Assembly: GCF_015694425.1 (NCBI RefSeq)
Contig: NZ_JADQDN010000002.1
Location: 310,001-374,000, forward strand
Reading direction: 5' to 3'
Source of the DNA: Microvirga terrestris
Lineage (GTDB): Bacteria > Pseudomonadota > Alphaproteobacteria > Rhizobiales > Beijerinckiaceae
Length of the DNA stretch: 64,000 nt
Within the stretch, counting starts at the first letter, position 1, and every line of letters starts with the position of its first letter. The position numbers and the translations under genes are program-made. The notes under the pieces were generated by a model. It worked only from the letters and a program-made list of their open reading frames with translations, had not been told where the DNA came from and made no database searches. Of this stretch, positions 46,272-55,550 are shown piece by piece.

Positions 46272-46640
46272 ATGAACCGCCTGCTGCTCAGCCTTTTCCT
46301 TGCCGCACCATTGACCCCGGTCAGCACCACGGGCATGGCACAGCAGCAGTTCGATGGGAGATGGACCGTCACGACCATTCCAGAGAAGGGCGCGTGTCGG
46401 AGAACGGATCATTATGCGGTCGTGGTTGAGAATGGCGTGGCCCGCAATGCCTCCGGCCGGACGAGGACCAATGTTACTGGCGGGTTGGAGCCCAGCGGGC
46501 GCGTGCGGGCCAGCCTCCAACGCCGTGGGGCTCAGGTTGAGGTGACAGGCAATCTCGCGGGGAAATCGGGCTCCGGCACACGGACTCTGGCTGGGAGAGT
46601 TGACTGTTCGGGACGCTGGACTGCCTCCAAATGGCGCTGA
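46272..46640 (+). CDS. Small secreted protein of unknown function
   Basis: This 122-residue exported protein has a signal peptide cut near GMAQQ. The mature part opens FDGRWTVTTIPEKGACRRTDHY and closes with DCSGRWTASKWR. These repeated GRW segments and two cysteines form a compact beta-rich domain that is common and uncharacterised in Hyphomicrobiales. GGGAG lies upstream of the ATG. It follows the AraC gene by 131 bp. Confidence 0.75.
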   Translation: MNRLLLSLFLAAPLTPVSTTGMAQQQFDGRWTVTTIPEKGACRRTDHYAVVVENGVARNASGRTRTNVTGGLEPSGRVRASLQRRGAQVEVTGNLAGKSGSGTRTLAGRVDCSGRWTASKWR

Positions 46641-46994
46641 CTTCTGATGATGGAGGCGACCGCGAACCGGTCCTACACGAAGTCTGGAACAGACTGACAT
46701 CATGCACAGGCCGCACCCGCCGGATCTCTCTTCTGCTTCATCGCAGTCGGACCGCGCCGCAGCGCTGATGTCCCGGGACCCCAACCTGTGCCGGCGCCTT
46801 GGATGGTAAGGACCGCTCCTGGCACATTTCTGATCTGAGCCCAACGGCCTCATTGCACGAAAGCAGACATCTGGGGTGCATGCGGCTTCGCCAACTTGCC
46901 ATATAGCCAAGACCACGCGCCCGAATCTCCAAGGCTTGCCAAATCTTCGCGAGGACGTAACAGTGCCCGCCCCCGCCAAGATAAGAGTCGGTTC
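46641..46994. other. Intergenic region before the MFS exporter
   Basis: About 350 bp with no recognised gene, repeat or hairpin. The open frame of the exporter extends upstream to 46896, but that part lacks membrane segments and coding character. Promoter elements for the exporter are presumably here, but none is clear. Confidence 0.45.
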
Positions 46995-48542
46995 ATGCAG
47001 GAACAGGTTAGCGTTCAAGACCAGCCGCTCGCGGGGCGTCGGGAATGGATCGGGCTTTGCGTTCTGTCGGTCGCCTGCCTGATCTACTCGATGGACCTGT
47101 CCGTGCTCTTTCTGGCGATGCCCGCCATCGTGGCGGATCTTGATCCATCGGCATCGGAACTTCTCTGGATCAACGACATCTACGGCTTCATGGTCGCGGG
47201 CTTCCTCGTGACCATGGGCACGCTCGGCGACAGGATCGGTCGCAGACGCGTGCTGCTCATCGGCGCCTTTGCTTTCGGTCTGGCGTCCGCATTGGCTGCA
47301 TTTGCCGGCACGGCCCAGCAGCTCATCATGGCGCGCGCATTGTTGGGAATTGCCGGCGCGACGATTGCTCCATCGACCCTGTCCCTGGTGGTCAATCTGT
47401 TTCAGAACGAGCCCGAGCGAAATCGCGCAATCGGCATATGGGGCACTGCCTTTGCCCTAGGCGGGCTTGTGGGGCCGCTCATCGGCGGCGTGCTGCTGCA
47501 ATACTTTCATTGGGGATCGGTGTTTCTGATCAACATTCCGGTCATGCTCGCGCTGCTGGTCGTGGCACCCTTCCTGTTGCCGGAATACAGGAGCGAGGGC
47601 GGCGAAAAGCTCGACCTCATCAGTGTGGCTTTGTCGCTCGGAACCGTGCTGCCGATCATCTACGGCTTCAAGCATATGGCGGCCGACGGCTTCGCGCCGC
47701 GCCAGCTCGTGGCCATCGCGGCCGGATTTCTGGTCGGCGGGCTGTTCGTGCGCCGGCAGAAGAGCCTCGCGCATCCGCTGATCGATCTGCGCCTGTTCCG
47801 CATTCCCGCGTTTACCGCCTCGTTGATCGTCAATCTGGCCGGCATGTTCTTCGTGTTCGGCGTGTTCCTGTTTCAGAACCTGTTCCTGCAACTGGTTCTC
47901 GGCCTGTCGCCACTCGAGGCGGCCATATGGTCCGTGCCGTCCGCCCTCGTCTTCACGATCATGTCCCTGCAAGCGTACCGGTTCACGAACCGGCTCGGGC
48001 CGGTCAAGACCGTTCTCCTTGGGCTGCTCGTCTATACGGTTGGCGTCGCCGCGATGGCCGTCGCTGCCTATGCCGAGAGCCTCGTCGGCGTCCTTACAGC
48101 CAGCATGCTGGTGGGTATCGGCTTCGTGCCCGTCGTCCTCACCACGACTGGCCTGATCGTGGGCACTGCACCGCCGGAGCAGGCCGGTTCGGCCTCTGCC
48201 ATCTCCGAGACAAGCGCGGAGTTCGGCGGCGCGCTCGGCGTCGCGCTGCTCGGAAGTCTCGGAACGCTTGTCTACCGCATGACCATGGACGGTGTGGACC
48301 TGAGCGGGCTGAACGCCGCGCAGCAACTCGCGGTGTCCAGCACGCTCGCCGGCGCGGTCGAGACCGCCAAGGCGATGGGCACCACCACACCGACATGGTT
48401 GGAAACCGCGCGCAGCGGCTTCTCGCTCGGCTTTGCGGTGTGTTGTAGTCTCGCCGCGATCACCCTGCTCGGCCTGGCCGCGTTGGCGCACAGGATCTAT
48501 TCCAGCGCTCATATCGATGAGAATTCGGCGGTGCCGCACTAG
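46995..48542 (+). CDS. MFS drug exporter, DHA2 type (14 helices)
   Basis: This 515-residue transporter has 14 membrane helices. Motif A is GTLGDRIGRRRVLL (about residues 75-88), motif C is in GGLVGPLIGGVLLQ, and Asp in the first helix (YSMDLSVLFLAMP) is typical of QacA/SmvA-like exporters of quaternary cations. It is likely a proton-driven multidrug exporter. The start at 46995 (MQEQVSVQD) is chosen because the first helix begins about 20 residues later. An AraC regulator lies upstream. Confidence 0.9.
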   Translation: MQEQVSVQDQPLAGRREWIGLCVLSVACLIYSMDLSVLFLAMPAIVADLDPSASELLWINDIYGFMVAGFLVTMGTLGDRIGRRRVLLIGAFAFGLASALAAFAGTAQQLIMARALLGIAGATIAPSTLSLVVNLFQNEPERNRAIGIWGTAFALGGLVGPLIGGVLLQYFHWGSVFLINIPVMLALLVVAPFLLPEYRSEGGEKLDLISVALSLGTVLPIIYGFKHMAADGFAPRQLVAIAAGFLVGGLFVRRQKSLAHPLIDLRLFRIPAFTASLIVNLAGMFFVFGVFLFQNLFLQLVLGLSPLEAAIWSVPSALVFTIMSLQAYRFTNRLGPVKTVLLGLLVYTVGVAAMAVAAYAESLVGVLTASMLVGIGFVPVVLTTTGLIVGTAPPEQAGSASAISETSAEFGGALGVALLGSLGTLVYRMTMDGVDLSGLNAAQQLAVSSTLAGAVETAKAMGTTTPTWLETARSGFSLGFAVCCSLAAITLLGLAALAHRIYSSAHIDENSAVPH

Positions 48543-48617
48543 ACGAGGCCGCATCGCCGATCTCGCAAGTTGCCCTCTCGGCTTGGCACCGACGAGGCAT
48601 CTCCGCGTTGGTTGATC

Positions 48618-49631
48618 ATGACGAAACCGCTCAAGCTCGTATCCGATCCGCCTGAGGCTCCTCCTGGAGTGGTGGCCTCCGCCGTCTATGTCGGCGGCCG
48701 GCGCGTGGCCGAGATCCCGATCGAGGATGTCGGCGAATGGTCGAAGAAGCCCGGTCATGTGGTCTGGATCGGGCTGCACGAGCCGGGCCTCGATCTCCTG
48801 CGTCGGGTTCAGCGGGAATTCAACCTGCATGACCTCTCCATCGAGGATGCCCTGAAAGCCCATCAGCGGCCCAAGCTCGAGCAATACGGCGAGGCGCTGT
48901 TCATCGTCGCGCGCACGGCCCAGATGCTGGACGGGCGCATCGCCTTCGGCGAGACGCACCTGTTCGTCGGACACGGCTATGTGGTCTCCGTGCGCCACGG
49001 CGCCTCGACCTCCTACACGCCGGTGCGCGAGCGCTGCGAAGCGGACCAGAAGGCGTTCTCGGAAGGAGAGGACTTCATCCTCTATGTCATTCTCGACTTC
49101 ATCGTCGACAACTACATGCCGGTGATCGAGACGATCCAGGCGGAGGTGGAGGCAATCGAGGACTGCATCCTGGCGGAGACCACAACCTCGACTCAGGTGC
49201 CGCGCCTCTACCAGCTCCGTCGGGATCTGCTGCGCCTGCGCAATGCCGCCGTGCCCCTGGTGGAGGTCTGCCGTCGCCTCGAGCAGCCGGGGCTGCCGGG
49301 GATCGATCCTGCCATGTCGCCGCTCTTCCGCGACGTGTCCGACCATATCCGCCGGGTGCAGGAGGAGATCGAGTCCCTGCGCGAGGTGCTGGCCTTCGCC
49401 TTCGAGACCAGCCTGATGACCGGGCAGGCGCAGCAGACCGAGATCACGCGCAAGCTCGCCGCCTGGGCGGCCATCCTGGCGGTGCCGACGGCGGTGGCCG
49501 GGGTCTACGGCATGAACTTCCAGCACATGCCCGAACTGAATTGGCGATACGGCTATGCCCTCGTGCTGGCCGTGATCCTCGCGGTGTGCGGCTGGCTGTA
49601 CTGGCGTTTCCGCCGGAACGGCTGGTTGTGA
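48618..49631 (+). CDS. corA: CorA family magnesium/cobalt transporter
   Basis: This 337-residue channel-like transporter has a large cytoplasmic funnel domain (about residues 1-270) and two C-terminal membrane helices. The selectivity signature YGMNFQHMPEL (GMN motif) follows the first helix. The cytoplasmic part has the family segment FNLHDLSIEDALKAHQRPKLE. It starts 75 nt after the exporter. The chosen ATG at 48618 gives the family-like opening; an earlier methionine is not supported. Confidence 0.94.
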   Translation: MTKPLKLVSDPPEAPPGVVASAVYVGGRRVAEIPIEDVGEWSKKPGHVVWIGLHEPGLDLLRRVQREFNLHDLSIEDALKAHQRPKLEQYGEALFIVARTAQMLDGRIAFGETHLFVGHGYVVSVRHGASTSYTPVRERCEADQKAFSEGEDFILYVILDFIVDNYMPVIETIQAEVEAIEDCILAETTTSTQVPRLYQLRRDLLRLRNAAVPLVEVCRRLEQPGLPGIDPAMSPLFRDVSDHIRRVQEEIESLREVLAFAFETSLMTGQAQQTEITRKLAAWAAILAVPTAVAGVYGMNFQHMPELNWRYGYALVLAVILAVCGWLYWRFRRNGWL

Positions 49632-49878
49632 CGGTTCGAAGATCGCCAGGGAATTCGGCCCGCGGACGTCTCCCGTTCATCATTCAGCCGGATCGCCCGC
49701 TTCGGCGAACTGCGGGTCAGAGCAGCCTGGAATGACCCGCGTGCATGGCCCTTCCGTTGAAACGGAGGCCGGTTCATCTATTTAGGTGGGCTGAAAAGCG
49801 AAGCTGACACCCGCCTCCATAGGCGAGCGGCACCCACTCAACCCCATCTGCCTTGTCTTCGGCATCTGCGGAGCTCCC

Positions 49879-50699
49879 ATGTCTGCCGTCCTCAAGCGAA
49901 ACAACGTCAAGGTATTCGGGCGCGGCCAGACGCCTATGATCTTTGCCCATGGCTATGGCTGCGATCAGAACATGTGGCGCTTCATCACGCCGGCTTTCGA
50001 GGACAGGTACAAGATCGTCCTCTTCGATCATATCGGGCATGGACACTCGGATGCCGCTGCCTTCGATCCGGCGCAATACGGCTCGCTCAATGGCTATGCC
50101 GACGACGTGCTGGCGATCTGCCGGGAGCTGGACCTGACGGATGCCGTCTTCGTCGGCCATTCGGTCAGCGCCATGATCGGCGTTCTCGCCGCCATCAGGG
50201 AGCCGGAGCGGTTCGCCCAGCTGGTCCTGATCGGCCCCTCGCCGCGCTACATCGACGATGGCGATTATGTGGGCGGGTTCAAGCGGGAGGACATCGAGGG
50301 GCTGCTCGATTTTCTCGACAGCAACCATCTCGGCTGGTCGAGCACTATGGCCCCGGTGATCATGGCCAACCCGGAGCGCCCGGAGCTCGGCGAGGAGCTG
50401 ACCAACAGCTTCTGCCGCACCGACCCGGACATCGCCAAGCACTTCGCCCGCGTGACGTTTCTGTCGGACAATCGTGCCGATCTTCCCCTTGTGAAGACCA
50501 GGGCGCTCATTCTTCAATGCTCGCATGACGCGATTGCCCCGGAGGCGGTCGGGCGCTACATGCACCAGAACCTCCCGGGCAGTGAATTCATTCAGCTCAG
50601 CGCCACGGGGCACTGCCCGAACCTGAGTGCGCCAGAGGAGACGATTGCCGCCATGGAAGCCTTTCTGCGCGATCCGGCCCCGGTCAAGGCCGTCGCCTA

Positions 50700-50700
<1 letters not shown>
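49879..50700 (+). CDS. RsbQ-like alpha/beta hydrolase
   Basis: The 273-residue hydrolase follows Bacillus RsbQ along its whole length: RNNVKVFGRGQTPMIFAHGY, FDHIGHGHSDAAAFDP, VFVGHSVSAMIGVLA, ILQCSHDAIAP and ATGHCPNLS. The triad is Ser in GHSVS, Asp in SHDAIAP and His in GHCPN. In Bacillus, RsbQ makes the signal for the PAS domain of RsbP, which activates sigma-B under energy stress. Here the next gene, overlapping by one base, is a PAS hybrid kinase, so the pairing is kept but the output differs. Confidence 0.92.
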
Positions 50701-52370
<1,670 letters not shown>

Positions 52371-52420
52371 AGCGATGAGGATAGGCCGGTGTCTCGGCTT
52401 CAGAGATGAAGGAACTCGCA

Positions 52421-52894
52421 ATGGCAAAGAACACGATCTGCCTCTGGTACGACAAGGACGCCGAGGCTGCGGCCCGCTTCTATGCCGAGACCTTTCCCGA
52501 CAGCGCAGTGCATGCGGTGCACCGGGCGCCCGGCGATTATCCGTCCGGCAAGCAGGGCGATGTGCTGACGGTCGAGTTCACCGTCGCGGGCGTTGCCTGT
52601 CTCGGGCTTAACGGGGGTCCCGCGTTCAAGCACACCGAAGCCTTCTCGTTCCAGATCGCCACCGACGATCAGGAGGAGACCGACCGCTACTGGAATGCCA
52701 TCGTGGGCAATGGCGGCCAGGAGAGCGCATGCGGTTGGTGCAAGGACCGGTGGGGCGTGTCCTGGCAGATCACGCCGCGTGTGCTGATGGAGGCGCTCGC
52801 GGCAGGTGGCCAGGAGGCCAAGCGCGCATTCGACGCGATGATGGACATGACGAAGATCGATGTTGCTGCCATCGAGGCGGCGCGGCGCGGCTGA
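52421..52894 (+). CDS. VOC family (PhnB/3-demethylubiquinone-like) protein
   Basis: This 157-residue protein of the vicinal-oxygen-chelate fold opens MAKNTICLWYDKDAEAAARFYAETFPDS and contains CKDRWGVSWQITPRVL, the layout of the PhnB-like glyoxalase subfamily. It is probably a dimeric metal-binding protein of unknown substrate. The start at 52421 has AAGGA 7 nt upstream; a methionine five codons earlier has none. It lies 50 nt after the kinase gene. Confidence 0.88.
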   Translation: MAKNTICLWYDKDAEAAARFYAETFPDSAVHAVHRAPGDYPSGKQGDVLTVEFTVAGVACLGLNGGPAFKHTEAFSFQIATDDQEETDRYWNAIVGNGGQESACGWCKDRWGVSWQITPRVLMEALAAGGQEAKRAFDAMMDMTKIDVAAIEAARRG

Positions 52895-52946
52895 TGCGCC
52901 ATCGCCGCACGGCGATCGGCCAAAGCGGTGCGGCATTCCTGTTTTC

Positions 52947-52971
52947 GGAACTTACGCCCTGCCGCCCGGTT
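52947..52971 (+). promoter_or_regulatory. Possible EcfG promoter (one mismatch)
   Basis: GGAAC-N16-GGTT differs from GGAAC-N16/17-CGTT only at the first base of the -10 element. It lies 91 bp upstream of the secreted protein at 53062. Confidence 0.4.
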
Positions 52972-53061
52972 CACCCAGGCGCCCCTTTTCACGATCCAAG
53001 ACGCCGCTCCGGCGGAATGTTCGCGCGCATTCCATGAAGGCGTCGCCTGATGGAGGCCCAT

Positions 53062-53430
53062 ATGCGGAAAGCCCTCATACTAGCAACGGGACTGGTGCTG
53101 CTCGGAACCTCGGCCTGGAGCCAGACCTCATCGCGGGATGACGACGATAGCCGCTCTGGGCGGTGGTATGACAGCCGCGACCGTTGGGACGGCAACAGGG
53201 ATCGCGATGACGACCGGGGCGACCGCCGCCGGCACGCCATGCGTGACCACGGCGACGAGGATCGTCCCGGCGGCAACGCTCACTTCTTCGTGCGCAGCGG
53301 CGACACGCAGCTTCGCGTCGTCTGCAGCGACCGGGAATCGACACAGGCCTGCGTCGACGCGGCGCTCCGCATGTTCGACAGGGTACAGTCGCAGCCGCGC
53401 GCGTCAACGCCTCCTGCAACATCTCAATGA
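53062..53430 (+). CDS. Secreted Asp/Arg-rich protein
   Basis: This 122-residue protein has a signal peptide cut near AWSQT. A low-complexity stretch rich in D, R and G follows (about residues 25-72, DRDDDRGDRR). The C-terminal part (about 75-110) contains two cysteines and HFFVRSGDTQLRVVCSDRES. TGGAGG lies before the ATG at 53062. It is convergent with another Arg/Asp-rich secreted protein, and both have EcfG-like promoters. Function unknown. Confidence 0.7.
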   Translation: MRKALILATGLVLLGTSAWSQTSSRDDDDSRSGRWYDSRDRWDGNRDRDDDRGDRRRHAMRDHGDEDRPGGNAHFFVRSGDTQLRVVCSDRESTQACVDAALRMFDRVQSQPRASTPPATSQ

Positions 53431-53475
53431 GTCATCAAGGCGGGCGGCGGAGGGGCTGCCACCAGCCTTGAACGA

Positions 53476-53760
53476 CTAATCTTCGCAAACGCGGTAGCGC
53501 CTGACGATCAGTTCGCCGAAGCGGTTCCGCTCGCGCCGGGTCTCGTAATAGCAGTCGCGCTCACTGCGCCACCGGCGCCCGCGATCCCAATCGCGATCCC
53601 GCCAGTCTCTGTCACGCTCCCAGCCGCGGTCGCGGTCCTGCCAGTCGCGGCCGTTATCCCAATCGCGATCCATCCTGGATTGCGCGGACACACCCGTAGC
53701 GAGGCTGCCGGCGAGAAGGCAGCCTGCAAGAACAGCCGATAAGCATTTGAGCTTTGTCAT
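53476..53760 (-). CDS. Secreted Asp/Arg/Trp-repeat protein
   Basis: The 94-residue protein has a signal peptide cut near VSAQS. A central run of short repeats built from D, R and W follows (about residues 30-66, units like DRDWRDRDW). The C-terminal part RDCYYETRRERNRFGELIVRR has a cysteine pair. The strongly charged repeat suggests a disordered or surface-binding polymer. An EcfG-like promoter lies 36 bp upstream. It is convergent with the Asp/Arg-rich protein at 53062. Confidence 0.7.
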   Translation of the reverse strand: MTKLKCLSAVLAGCLLAGSLATGVSAQSRMDRDWDNGRDWQDRDRGWERDRDWRDRDWDRGRRWRSERDCYYETRRERNRFGELIVRRYRVCED

Positions 53761-53795
53761 AGCTAGTCTCGACCTCCATAGCGGACATGGAGGTC

Positions 53796-53820
53796 AACAG
53801 CGATGATCCGGTCTCGTTCC
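53796..53820 (-). promoter_or_regulatory. Possible EcfG promoter (one mismatch)
   Basis: On the minus strand GGAAC (53820-53816), a 16-nt spacer and TGTT (53799-53796) deviate from the consensus only at the first -10 base. It lies 36 nt before the start of the Asp/Arg/Trp-repeat protein. Confidence 0.45.
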
Positions 53821-53932
53821 TGTGAGGCTGAAGCAGTTGCCCGACTTTGGTGAAACGGCAACGGCCTTCCCGGTTTGGCGCGGACATGCGATCTCGCCTA
53901 TCGTAGGCGGAGAGCAACCAGCGGAGACGGAC

Positions 53933-54169
53933 ATGTCGAGATCACCGGGCGGACGCAGAACGATCGATCCCTTGAAGGCGGCCGAAGCGGCCTTCAAGAA
54001 GGCGACGACCAAACCCATCGAGGGGCCCGCGCCGGCTCCCTCCATCCCGGGCGTGAAGGAGAGCGTCACCCTGCGCATCGACCAGGACGTGCTCGAATTT
54101 TTCCAGCAGGACGGCCCGGGATGGCAGGACCGCATCAATGCGGCCCTGCGCAAGGCAGCGGGCAAGTAA
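53933..54169 (+). CDS. BrnA-like antitoxin family protein (orphan)
   Basis: The 78-residue protein has a flexible Lys/Pro-rich head and a ribbon-helix-helix tail VTLRIDQDVLEFFQQDG, then PGWQDRINAALRKAAGK. This is the usual C-terminus of BrnA antitoxins. In BrnTA systems the toxin gene brnT lies just upstream; none is found here. It may be a solitary DNA-binding regulator. GGAGA precedes the ATG at 53933. It is convergent with ecfG (8 bp between stops). Confidence 0.75.
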   Translation: MSRSPGGRRTIDPLKAAEAAFKKATTKPIEGPAPAPSIPGVKESVTLRIDQDVLEFFQQDGPGWQDRINAALRKAAGK

Positions 54170-54177
54170 GCGGCCGA

Positions 54178-54735
54178 TCAGGACGTCTGTACGAACAAAG
54201 CCGCCTTCACCAATCGATCAGGGCCGAGATCCTCCTGGGCATCGAGGGCCAGGAGTTCCGCCAGGCGGGTGCGGGCGCGGTTGATGCGGCTCTTGATCGT
54301 ACCGAGATTGGTGCCGCAGATCTGCGCCGCCTCCTCGTACGACACGCCTTCGGCTCCCACCAACAGCAGCGCCTCGCGCTGCTCGACGCTGAGCTTGGCC
54401 AACGCCGCCTGCATATCGTTCAGGTCCAGACGCGCGCCCTGCTCCGGCATGACCGCCAGCTTGCCGGCGAGCGCTCCTTCCGGATCGTCCACCTCCCGAC
54501 GCCTGCGGCGCATATCCGTGTAGAACTGGTTGCGCAGGATGGTGAACAGCCACGCCTGCATGCTCGTGCCGGGCTGGAACTTGTCGAGGTTCTCGAGGCC
54601 GCGCAGAAGCGCCGCCTGCACCAGATCGTCGGCATAGGTGACGTTGCCGGTGAGCGAGATGGCGAAGGCGCGTAGATGCGGGATGGCCGTCAGCATCGCC
54701 TGACGGACGGGATCCTCATGCGTCATCGCGGTCAC
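54178..54735 (-). CDS. ecfG: General stress sigma factor EcfG (ECF15)
   Basis: The 185-residue sigma factor has sigma region 2 (about residues 15-85, YADDLVQAALLRGLENLDKF and QAWLFTILRNQFYTDMRRRR) and region 4 (about 110-165, SVEQREALLLVGAEGVSYEEAAQICGT split, NLGTIKSRINRARTRL). It drives the alphaproteobacterial general stress response and is held by NepR, whose gene overlaps it by 20 nt. The partner switch PhyR is not in the window. Candidate target promoters lie at 35,884, 52,947, 53,796 and 58,520. Confidence 0.93.
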   Translation of the reverse strand: MTAMTHEDPVRQAMLTAIPHLRAFAISLTGNVTYADDLVQAALLRGLENLDKFQPGTSMQAWLFTILRNQFYTDMRRRRREVDDPEGALAGKLAVMPEQGARLDLNDMQAALAKLSVEQREALLLVGAEGVSYEEAAQICGTNLGTIKSRINRARTRLAELLALDAQEDLGPDRLVKAALFVQTS

Positions 54736-54955
54736 GTTCTTTCCCGTCCAGTTGCTTCAGGAGCTGGACGAACCGGTCAGGCACCGGCTCGCTCATGAGC
54801 TGGGAGTAGTAGTTCTGGAGCTGTTCGCCCAGGAAGGCCGCCACGTGGGGCGGCAGGCTTGGCTCCGGAGCAGGATCGCCATTGACGTTGAGGAGGTCCT
54901 CAAGCTTATCGGGCTCTTCCAGAACGGCGCCGTCTCTGTGATCCTTCTTGGGCAC
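54716..54955 (-). CDS. nepR: Anti-sigma factor NepR
   Basis: This 79-residue protein has the NepR core SLPPHVAAFLGEQLQNYYSQ, then LMSEPVPDRFVQLLKQLD (about residues 33-71), the two-helix clamp that wraps EcfG and is drawn away by phosphorylated PhyR in stress. The charged head is typically disordered. It is cotranscribed with ecfG. No EcfG-consensus promoter was seen in the 250 bp upstream, so autoregulation is not evident. Confidence 0.93.
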   Translation of the reverse strand: MPKKDHRDGAVLEEPDKLEDLLNVNGDPAPEPSLPPHVAAFLGEQLQNYYSQLMSEPVPDRFVQLLKQLDGKERDRDDA

Positions 54956-55199
54956 GCTCGCTTCTCCAGAACACGGTTAGGATGCCCTGCACACCGGTTG
55001 CGTACGGAAGGCATCCCAAGCCTTAACCGACTAAAGGTGTGCTGCCATTAACCTGGGATAAGCCTGTGTGGTGCTCCCCCTGAACCTCCGATGGCGCGGC
55101 CAAGCTTGACAGCGATGCTCAGGATCGAAAATCGCCAAGGTCCTTGTCTTTCGCGAACTGTCACCCATAACGCTACAGTTGGCCAACAAAGGCAGGATC

Positions 55200-55550
55200 A
55201 TGACCCACTCCCGAGACACTCTCCCGGCGGCTCCGCCCCACCCGGGATGGATTCTGCGCGACCGGGTTCTGCCCGGCCTCGGCTTGTCGATCAGCCAAGC
55301 CGCTCGCGAACTCCGCATCGCCCGCCAGACGCTCCATCGGGTTCTGGCCGGCAAGGCCGCAGTCAGTCCGGAAATGGCCGCCCGCCTCGCCCGCCTCTCG
55401 GGCACCACGCCTCACTTCTGGCTCGAACGGCAGCAGCAGCACGATCTCTGGCACGCGGAGCAGGCTCTCACAGGAATTCTCGGGTTGATCCCGACCCACA
55501 CACTTCCGGCCGCTCTGCAGGCCGAGATCGGACTTCACCATGACCGCTGA
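55200..55550 (+). CDS. HigA-type antitoxin family protein (orphan)
   Basis: This 116-residue XRE-type helix-turn-helix protein of the HigA family has PPHPGWILRDRVLPGLGLSI, then the HTH SQAARELRIARQTLHRVLAGKA and AVSPEMAARLARLSGTTPHFW. HigA normally pairs with an upstream higB toxin, but the 245 bp upstream hold none. It may be a solitary regulator. It starts at 55200 with GGCAGG upstream; an earlier methionine is seven codons off. It overlaps the KaiC-like gene by 11 nt, suggesting cotranscription. Confidence 0.85.
   Translation: MTHSRDTLPAAPPHPGWILRDRVLPGLGLSISQAARELRIARQTLHRVLAGKAAVSPEMAARLARLSGTTPHFWLERQQQHDLWHAEQALTGILGLIPTHTLPAALQAEIGLHHDR

Noticed and set aside
47457..49526. 689-codon minus-strand open frame opposite the MFS and corA genes
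   Set aside because: It spans two convincing plus-strand genes and the gap between them; composition is that of a shadow frame.
49701..49770. GGAAT ... CGTT as an EcfG promoter for the rsbQ-like gene
   Set aside because: Spacer is 21 nt instead of 16-17, outside the tolerated range.
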